64,000 nt of DNA, from NCBI GenBank assembly GCA_004292855.1, contig RDXN01000039.1, positions 59,041 to 123,040 on the forward strand, given 5' to 3'. The position numbers and the translations under genes are program-made. Source of the DNA: Cytophagales bacterium (GTDB lineage: Bacteria > Bacteroidota > Bacteroidia > Cytophagales > Spirosomataceae). This document shows positions 58,740-64,000 of the stretch, piece by piece. The notes beneath the pieces were generated by a model, which worked only from the letters and a program-made list of their open reading frames with translations, was not told where the DNA came from and did not search any database. Numbering within the stretch: position 1 is the first letter of the stretch; each line of letters begins with the position of its first letter.

Positions 58740-59284
58740 TGGAAAAGTCCGTTGACTCCTCCCGTACGACACTTACAGAACTCATGATACCCTCGTATGC
58801 CAACTTCGGTGGGCGTGTACACGGGGGTATTTTGTTGTCGTTGATGGACAAGGTTGCCTACGCCTGTGCCGCCAAACACGCGGGTACTTACTGCGTAACG
58901 GTCTCGGTCGACGGGGTCAATTTTCGGCAACCCGTTGAAGTAGGCGAATTGGTATCGCTGATGGGGTCGGTGAACTACGTAGGCCGAACCTCGCTGGTTG
59001 TGGGTATTAAAGTGATTGCCGAGAATATAAAAACTGGGGTGGTAAAGCACACGAATACGTCGTATTTTACGATGGTTGCCAAAGACGAAAACGAGCAACC
59101 CACCGAGGTTCCCCGCCTTCGGTTAGAGAACGAAGAAGATGCCCGACGTTTTCTGGAAGCCATGAAACGCCGTGAACTCCGCACGGCCTACGGTGAACAT
59201 TTCGACAACGCCCGCACCCGGATGCATCTCCGCGAGAATCTGCACCTGCTTCAGAACGAACGGTGCGTTTTGGTAAACATGTAG
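58739..59284 (+). CDS. Hotdog-fold acyl-CoA thioesterase
   Basis: 181 residues from the ATG at 58739; a frame to 58715 lies within the HesB gene. YANFGGRVHGGILLSLMDKV with the catalytic Asp-containing helix, VDGVNFRQPVEVGELVSLMG and TSYFTMVAKDEN are typical of YciA/BACH-type thioesterases. It hydrolyses acyl-CoA. The stop codon TAG lies in the first arm of a hairpin repeat. Confidence 0.9.
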   Translation: MEKSVDSSRTTLTELMIPSYANFGGRVHGGILLSLMDKVAYACAAKHAGTYCVTVSVDGVNFRQPVEVGELVSLMGSVNYVGRTSLVVGIKVIAENIKTGVVKHTNTSYFTMVAKDENEQPTEVPRLRLENEEDARRFLEAMKRRELRTAYGEHFDNARTRMHLRENLHLLQNERCVLVNM

Positions 59285-59381
59285 GGGCAGACCCACGTGT
59301 CTGCCCAATTACGTTAAGGCCAAACTTGGGCAGACACGTGGGTCTGGTCGAACTTGGGCAGACACGTGGGTCTGCCCCTAC
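59281..59381. repeat. Hairpin repeat with three copies of a GGGCAGACACGTGGGTCTG unit
   Basis: Arms 59281-59306 and 59356-59381 are perfect 26-base complements; a third partial copy lies at 59328-59346. The left arm includes the thioesterase TAG. It sits between convergent genes, 2 bases before the MetE-like stop codon. This type is known as a dispersed repeat in many bacteria. Confidence 0.88.
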
Positions 59382-59383
59382 AA

Positions 59384-60412
59384 TCACAATTCTCCCCGTA
59401 CAATTTTTGCCCCGGCAACCATGTTGGCTAGTTTTTGCTTGGCTGCCCAGCGAGCGGTTTGGCTGAGGCCGCAGTCGGGCGCAACGGCTAGCTTTTCGGC
59501 AGGTACAAATGACAGGCACTTCCGAATGCGCTCGGCTACGTCCTGTGGCGTCTCGATGTAATAGCTCTTCACGTCGATGACGCCAACGGCCACGTCAAAC
59601 TTCTCCGCAAAGCGTTCGAGCAAGTGAACTTCTGAGAAATTCAGGATCGTCATTTCGGAGTGCAGTTCATCGACGGTCATGTCGAGAAAGGCGGGCAACA
59701 TGGGCGCGATGGTCTTCTTACCCACCGAGCGACCTTTGTAATTGCCAAAGCACAGATGCATCGACAGGCGCGTTTTGCCCACGCCGGGGGCTACCGTCCG
59801 GTTGAAAATATCCACAAATCGCTTGGTGTCTTCCCGATACGCATAGCACGACATAGATGGCTCATCGACACAAATTTCGGGAACGCCCAGAGCAACCAAA
59901 TCTTCAATCTCTTTTCGAACGAGCGGCAACAGGGCTTCTGTAACGTCCCAGCGATCTTTGTAATGATGACCGGGTAACAGCCGCCCACTGAGCGTGTAAG
60001 GGCCGGGAATCGACACTTTTAGGCCTTGCCCGTCGGGGGCTAGTCGCTTCAGTCGTTGGTATTCTTCAACAACACCCAACCCACGCGGGGCCGTGAGGGG
60101 TTCAATAATGTTGTGCTTGCCCCGCTGATCGTGTGCAGGCGGTCCATATCGCCGTAGCTCGGTATCGTTGTTTTCGATGCCCCGGATATAGCCGTAAAAA
60201 GACAGGTTAAAGTCGAAACGGGTCTGTTCGCCGTCGGTAATGACGTCGAGACCCGCAGAAACCTGATCGTGAACCGATGCAACAACGGCGTCTTCGATCA
60301 TTTCATTAATATCGGCAGGGCCAAACTGACTCAGGTTTTGGCTCGAAAACTCAAGCCAGCCGGGGAACGGCATGGAGCCGACCACGGTCGTTTTAATAGG
60401 GACAGGTTGCAA
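59384..60412 (-). CDS. MetE-like (C-terminal half) methionine synthase family protein
   Basis: 342 residues, only the catalytic C-terminal half of MetE, as in archaeal-type short forms. KTTVVGSMPFPGW, DVITDGEQTRFDF, EICVDEPSMSCY, SMHLCFGNY (zinc ligands His and Cys), and AVAPDCGLSQTARWAA (zinc Cys) mark the family. It may transfer a methyl group to homocysteine or another thiol; the methyl donor is uncertain in short forms. It follows the Gfo/Idh gene by 21 bases. Confidence 0.85.
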   Translation of the reverse strand: MQPVPIKTTVVGSMPFPGWLEFSSQNLSQFGPADINEMIEDAVVASVHDQVSAGLDVITDGEQTRFDFNLSFYGYIRGIENNDTELRRYGPPAHDQRGKHNIIEPLTAPRGLGVVEEYQRLKRLAPDGQGLKVSIPGPYTLSGRLLPGHHYKDRWDVTEALLPLVRKEIEDLVALGVPEICVDEPSMSCYAYREDTKRFVDIFNRTVAPGVGKTRLSMHLCFGNYKGRSVGKKTIAPMLPAFLDMTVDELHSEMTILNFSEVHLLERFAEKFDVAVGVIDVKSYYIETPQDVAERIRKCLSFVPAEKLAVAPDCGLSQTARWAAKQKLANMVAGAKIVRGEL

Positions 60413-60433
60413 AATGGATTTGGTTTATGGCTA

Positions 60434-61834
60434 CTACACTACTTTCATGGTAACGGGGTTCCAGTTGATGACCTTACGTTGCTCGGCACTGAGGTTGCAG
60501 GCCAACGAGGGAGCGGCAGCCCGTAGGCCAAACACGGCGTCTTCGCGCACCAGGCCAGGGTTGTTCTGTCGGATGGCGTTGAAGAACACGATCATGTGGT
60601 CGAGCCGGTCGTCGTATCCCTGGGGGGCCTTGTATTCAACGGCGGGTTCGTTCACAATTTGCCGGGTGAACTGAGCCGATGGGTATTTCTGGTCGTATTG
60701 CTGCACAAACTGCTCCTGAACAGCCTTCGGGTAGGTAAACAAGGCGTCGTAGCCAGTGCTGTACATGGGGGCATTGGGCCGCTTAAGCTTGTTCATCGTG
60801 AACTCGTTCCAGCCAATGTCGATCACACCCTCCGTCCCGACCAGACGCGTGTGGATGCTCCCGCCCGAGCCTGCCGCTAGGTTTACGCGGGTCGTGAACT
60901 GGAACGACGCGTGTTTGTCGGTTTTGGGGTAGTCCATAATGGCCGTTACGAGATCGTAGGCGTCACGCCCATCTTTCCAGTAGTTGAGGTCGCCCAAAGC
61001 AAAGATGCGTGTCGGCCCGGTCGATTCCGTGATTGTGTGGAGACCCGTGATGAGGTGAACGAACAAATCGCCCGCCACGCCGGTGCCGTAATCTTTGTAG
61101 TTCCGCCAGCGGAAGAACCGCTCGGGCTGAAAAGGCCGCTTGGGTGCGTCGCCCAAATACGTTGCCCAATCGATCTCTTTTTGGTCCACGTTGGGCGGCA
61201 TCGTATACTGCCAGGCTCCGAGGGCGTCGGTACGATCCAGAAACGTCTCGACTGAGGTGAGTTCGCCAATGTCGCCCGCTTCGTAGCGTCGTTTGGCCTC
61301 CAGAACTGCCGACGCACTTGCCCGCTGACTACCCACCTGAAACACCTTACCCGATTTTTTGTGAGCAGCAATAACGGCTAGTCCCTCACCGATTTTGTGG
61401 ACCATTGGCTTCTCACAATAGACGTGCTTACCAGCTTGTAAGGCGTCGATGCTGATACGGTCGTGCCAGTGGTCGGGCACACAGATCAGTACGGCATCGA
61501 CGTCGGGGCGTTTTAGGATTTCGCGGTAGTCACGAGTTGTTTGAATATCTGGCCCCCAAACCTCTTTGGCTCGAACCAGCCGCTGATCGTACAAGTCGGC
61601 TACGGCAACCACTTTGGTACCTGGTACTTTCAGGGCACAATTAAGATCAAAATGACCGATGATCCCCGCACCAATCAGGGCCAGATTAATGTTGTCGTTG
61701 GCCGAACGTGGTTGAAAAATATCAATCAGGTGTTCGCGGGTTTCGCGCGGGGTAGCGGCCAAAACAGCACCACTACCGGCTAACAGGACCGAAGAACCAC
61801 CGAGTTGACGAAAAAATTTACGACGTGAGTTCAT
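60434..61834 (-). CDS. Gfo/Idh/MocA family oxidoreductase with Tat signal
   Basis: 466 residues. Tat signal MNSRRKFFRQLGGSSVLLAG at 1-20. The Rossmann domain has LALIGAGIIGHFDL and the hallmark HVYCEKPMVHKIGEG. The C-terminal domain includes YGTGVAGDLFVHLITGLHTI, typical of Gfo/Idh/MocA. Members are NAD(P)-dependent sugar or inositol dehydrogenases; the exported subset often carries NAD tightly and acts on glycosides. It lies 34 bases after the small coiled-coil gene. Confidence 0.9.
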   Translation of the reverse strand: MNSRRKFFRQLGGSSVLLAGSGAVLAATPRETREHLIDIFQPRSANDNINLALIGAGIIGHFDLNCALKVPGTKVVAVADLYDQRLVRAKEVWGPDIQTTRDYREILKRPDVDAVLICVPDHWHDRISIDALQAGKHVYCEKPMVHKIGEGLAVIAAHKKSGKVFQVGSQRASASAVLEAKRRYEAGDIGELTSVETFLDRTDALGAWQYTMPPNVDQKEIDWATYLGDAPKRPFQPERFFRWRNYKDYGTGVAGDLFVHLITGLHTITESTGPTRIFALGDLNYWKDGRDAYDLVTAIMDYPKTDKHASFQFTTRVNLAAGSGGSIHTRLVGTEGVIDIGWNEFTMNKLKRPNAPMYSTGYDALFTYPKAVQEQFVQQYDQKYPSAQFTRQIVNEPAVEYKAPQGYDDRLDHMIVFFNAIRQNNPGLVREDAVFGLRAAAPSLACNLSAEQRKVINWNPVTMKVV

Positions 61835-61868
61835 AGAAACAAGGGAAAAGTTAAGGAGTGTAAAGGAA

Positions 61869-62069
61869 TTAAGCAGTTAATTGGGTGGCGCGGACTTGTT
61901 CGCTCAGTTGCTGAAATTCGCGTTCGAGCTGGTCACGGACTTGCTCCGCTGGGGGTATATTTGCAGGTGCGCCTAATTCTCTCAACTTAGCGATATGCTC
62001 ATTAAACTGACGAATTTTACGGGCTGTGACGAGCAGCCGGTTTTCCAACTCACTTATGTCCCGTTGCAT
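61869..62069 (-). CDS. Small coiled-coil protein downstream of the GNAT-nucleotidyltransferase fusion
   Basis: 66 residues (MQRDISELENRLLVTARKIR onwards), mostly one long amphipathic helix with heptads of Leu/Ile/Val and charged residues; no signal peptide. It starts 5 bases after the fusion gene stop. Small coiled-coil genes beside DUF6932-type nucleotidyltransferases recur in bacteria and look like a partner or antitoxin. The call depends on this context; function unknown. Confidence 0.65.
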   Translation of the reverse strand: MQRDISELENRLLVTARKIRQFNEHIAKLRELGAPANIPPAEQVRDQLEREFQQLSEQVRATQLTA

Positions 62070-62074
62070 TCTGT

Positions 62075-63025
62075 TTATAGTTTAATTTCCAAAAACCCCT
62101 TGGGGTTATCATCTTTATCTGAATTGAACCAAGTTTGCCAGTTGAATTGAACAATTTCATTAATTGATTGCTGGAGTTTATCTGGTTCTACCCATGATCC
62201 AACCCAAAATACGTGAAGGTTGGCAAACCTTGCGCTGACTTTGTTGAGAAACCCGAAATTAGTGGAATGGTAGAGTTGTTCCACAAAAATAACCATATCA
62301 ATGTCATTAGGCCAAGTTTTCAATGACGCGTAGCTCCCATCTAGCCAAACACAGAGGATCGGAATTTTTAGTCTCTCACTTTCCGAAAGCAACTGCTCAA
62401 ATGTGGCCCATAAACCTACTCGTACATCATTAGTAACTAACATACGTCGTACTGTCTCTAGTGAGGTTGGTATTCTTTCGTAAGGTACGAGGTAGCCCCG
62501 TGCATCCCACTTCATCCTCGATTCGGGTATAAATTGCCACCAGATCAGGCCCTCTGTTTCTTCCACAAACGTAAACCCGTTCTTTTGCAGCACTCGTTGT
62601 GAGGCCAGATTATCGACATCCGTGTCGGCCATTACGCGCAATACACCAGGCTTTTGACCTACCCAATCGACTAACCCACGCACGACTTCGGTCATGTAAC
62701 CCAAGCTCTGAAACGCCGGATAAGTGCCATAGCCAATTTCGACCGTGCCGGTTTCGTCGGGTTCTCCTTTGAACTTGGCATCGGCCACGATATGGCGGGT
62801 TTGGCGGTCCCAGGCAATCCAGATCGTGTGGTAAAGTGGGTCGAGTTCGGGGTCTTTCAGGCGCGGCACCGTGAAGTGCGTGATGATCGACAGTAGCGGC
62901 TCCACAACCTTCCGGTGGCCCGGTATGAGGCCCAATTCGGTTTCCAATTGCGTATTGTCGGCCACGTGCAACCGAAGTTGGTCGAGTGTTAGGGGCTGAA
63001 TTGTCAGCCGTTCGGTGTCGATCAT
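62075..63025 (-). CDS. Fusion of GNAT acetyltransferase and nucleotidyltransferase-like (DUF6932) domain
   Basis: 316 residues. Residues 1-170 are a GNAT domain (EIGYGTYPAFQSLGYMTEVV near 96-115, DNLASQRVLQKNGF near 138-151). From about 175 (ARGYLVPYERIPTSLETV) a DUF6932-like domain follows with the nucleotidyltransferase pattern WLDGSYASLKTWPNDIDMVI: Gly230-Ser231 and Asp241/Asp243. The domain order is unusual. The gene overlaps the SIS gene by 4 bases and is followed by the small coiled-coil gene at a 5-base gap. Substrate unknown. Confidence 0.75.
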   Translation of the reverse strand: MIDTERLTIQPLTLDQLRLHVADNTQLETELGLIPGHRKVVEPLLSIITHFTVPRLKDPELDPLYHTIWIAWDRQTRHIVADAKFKGEPDETGTVEIGYGTYPAFQSLGYMTEVVRGLVDWVGQKPGVLRVMADTDVDNLASQRVLQKNGFTFVEETEGLIWWQFIPESRMKWDARGYLVPYERIPTSLETVRRMLVTNDVRVGLWATFEQLLSESERLKIPILCVWLDGSYASLKTWPNDIDMVIFVEQLYHSTNFGFLNKVSARFANLHVFWVGSWVEPDKLQQSINEIVQFNWQTWFNSDKDDNPKGFLEIKL

Positions 63026-63810
63026 AGGCTGCTTACATAACTCGGAATCCCGACGTTCGCGTACATTTTGGCAATCCGGTGCGCGTGTTCGTCGTAGGCT
63101 CCCTCAAACAACTCAACGGCCCGCTCGGCACCCACCACTACGCCCGCGCTCAGCACCTTGGGTGGTTGCCCAGCTTCGGTGAGCAACCGGGCCACTTCGG
63201 CTTTGATGCAGTTTACAATAACGGCTCCACCGACGGTGCTGCCGGGAGCCACCGGCGTGTCGAGGCCGGGAATGGTAATCATGGCGTCGCCGATGGGGGC
63301 ACCCGTGTCGAGAATCAGGTCGGCAAAATCGCCGAGTTTTTTGCCATCGGCGCGTTTGCTGGTGCTGGCTTCGGAGTGTTCTTTGGTAAGAAGGGCCACC
63401 ACCTTCACGCCCCGCTGCTGGAACAGTTCGGCCATTTCGATAGGCACCACGTTGCAACCCGATGAAGAAATAACCAAGGCCGAATCTTGCTCGCTCAGGT
63501 CAAAATTGCGCAGGATGCGGTCGGCCAAACCGGGTACGTTTTCCAAAAACATGGCCTGGCGTTGTCCGTTTGCCCCTACAACCAGGTTATGAAACGTAAG
63601 CGATAGTTCGACAATAGGGTTGAACCCGGCAAAGGAACCATAGCGCGGCCACATCTCCTCAACCATGATCCGGCTGTGGCCCGACCCGAATACGTGGACC
63701 ATGCGGCCGGCCAAAATGGTGTCGGCGAACCATTGGGCTACCTGGTCGATTTGCGGTTGTTGGGCTTCGACGGTATCGAGAATCGCCCGGCATTTCTGGA
63801 TGTATTGCAT
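63022..63810 (-). CDS. SIS-domain sugar isomerase-like protein
   Basis: 262 residues from the ATG at 63808-63810; a frame to 63843 reads into the nonamer repeat and is rejected. Single SIS domain: MVHVFGSGHSRIMVEEMWPR, DSALVISSSGCNVVPIEMAE (the Ser-rich phosphosugar loop), KVVALLTKEHSEAS, and VNCIKAEVARLLTEAG. It binds phosphosugars in the cytosol, likely amino-sugar related. It is the first gene of a possible five-gene unit with the GNAT fusion, small protein, Gfo/Idh oxidoreductase and MetE-like protein. Confidence 0.88.
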   Translation of the reverse strand: MQYIQKCRAILDTVEAQQPQIDQVAQWFADTILAGRMVHVFGSGHSRIMVEEMWPRYGSFAGFNPIVELSLTFHNLVVGANGQRQAMFLENVPGLADRILRNFDLSEQDSALVISSSGCNVVPIEMAELFQQRGVKVVALLTKEHSEASTSKRADGKKLGDFADLILDTGAPIGDAMITIPGLDTPVAPGSTVGGAVIVNCIKAEVARLLTEAGQPPKVLSAGVVVGAERAVELFEGAYDEHAHRIAKMYANVGIPSYVSSL

Positions 63811-63815
63811 TGATG

Positions 63816-63878
63816 ATAGGAACACGGATTTGGATAGGAACACGGATCAAACGGGTCCAACTGATTTAAACTGATTTT
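63816..63878. repeat. Nonameric tandem repeat, half of a palindrome type
   Basis: Units of 9 bases (GATAGGAAC, ACGGATTTG, GATAGGAAC, ACGGATCAA, ACGGGTCCA, ACTGATTTA) run in register just upstream of the SIS gene. No complementary arm is visible. Confidence 0.65.
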
Positions 63879-63935
63879 CAAAGAGTTTTCGCTTGAATTG
63901 AGGGGAGTGATTTTTAAACTGTGTCAGGCTTTGGT

Positions 63936-64000
63936 TTAGTAGAAGCGATGGGGTTTGATGCGATCTTCAAAAATAAGCGTCAACTCGTTAATCACCTCTT
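63936..64000 (-). CDS. C-terminal end of an unknown protein (cut by window edge)
   Basis: The minus strand reads EVINELTLIFEDRIKPHRFY and then TAA at 63936-63938. Length, position and residue mix suit the last 20 residues of a gene that begins beyond the window. No function can be read. It would be upstream of the SIS gene in the same direction. Confidence 0.4.
   Translation of the reverse strand, partial: EVINELTLIFEDRIKPHRFY

Noticed and set aside
1..64000. tRNA, rRNA or riboswitch
   Set aside because: I looked for tRNA-like cloverleaf ends, rRNA-like blocks and known riboswitch cores and saw none convincing by eye; a covariance search would be needed to exclude small ncRNAs.

Overview
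The window looks like a chromosomal segment of a member of the Bacteroidota, most likely order Cytophagales (Spirosoma-like). The reasons are a TonB-linked outer-membrane receptor with a carboxypeptidase-like front domain, TAnnTTTG-type -7 promoter boxes, few Shine-Dalgarno sequences, PSCyt/PSD1 plus DUF1501 gene pairs, a membrane-anchored AraC regulator, and typical Bacteroidota palindromic repeats. GC content is near 55% by eye, with one clearly AT-richer island (29.6-31.3 kb). No rRNA, tRNA, CRISPR array, phage or transposase gene was seen. Genes are densely packed, often with ATGA overlaps, and both window ends cut through genes.

Layout. 0-5 kb: a cut PLP decarboxylase with two FMN-binding split-barrel proteins, a GH5 glycosidase, an SDR and a DMT transporter. 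5-9.4 kb: two S41 peptidases and a membrane AraC regulator. 9.4-13.7 kb: an outer-membrane receptor and three small secreted paralogues, in two transcription units that share a duplicated promoter/operator. 13.8-17 kb: GNAT, Uma2, M48 peptidase and DUF898 protein. 17-23.7 kb: two tandem TldD/TldE pairs whose junctions are filled by one family of palindromes, one copy of which carries a GxxExxY nuclease-like gene. 23.9-29.2 kb: PSD1/DUF1501 pair and an OmpA lipoprotein. 29.3-32.6 kb: a REP cluster, an AT-rich AAA ATPase/TOPRIM-like pair, and cystathionine beta-synthase. 33.7-40.4 kb: surface-glycan genes (GT2, cupin, polytopic membrane protein, SDR, GT9, nitrilase-like). 40.5-45.3 kb: methyltransferase, trehalase, MFS transporter, PepSY-like lipoprotein. 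45.4-49 kb: GT2, NodS-like methyltransferase, PIG-L deacetylase and acyl-CoA dehydrogenase. 49-55 kb: VOC protein, luciferase-like monooxygenase, SirB1-like protein, then galE-rmlB-rmlA. 55-57.8 kb: a two-component operon with two unknown front genes. 57.9-64 kb: methylmalonyl-CoA epimerase, HesB/IscA protein, thioesterase, MetE-like protein, Gfo/Idh/MocA oxidoreductase, a GNAT-nucleotidyltransferase fusion with a small partner, and an SIS protein.

Most promising for new biology: (1) the outer-membrane receptor plus small secreted domain family with shared 21-bp-spaced operators; (2) the palindrome family in the tldD/tldE junctions, where a GxxExxY nuclease-like ORF takes its start and stop codons from the repeat arms while two other copies are empty; (3) the AT-rich ATPase/TOPRIM-like pair, a candidate defence module; (4) many intergenic palindromes whose arms are short tandem repeats of exact period 7, 9 or 10; (5) a Nod-factor-like enzyme set (PIG-L, NodS, GT2, acyl-CoA dehydrogenase); (6) the GNAT-nucleotidyltransferase fusion. 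All functional statements are read from sequence motifs and family knowledge; no search was run.
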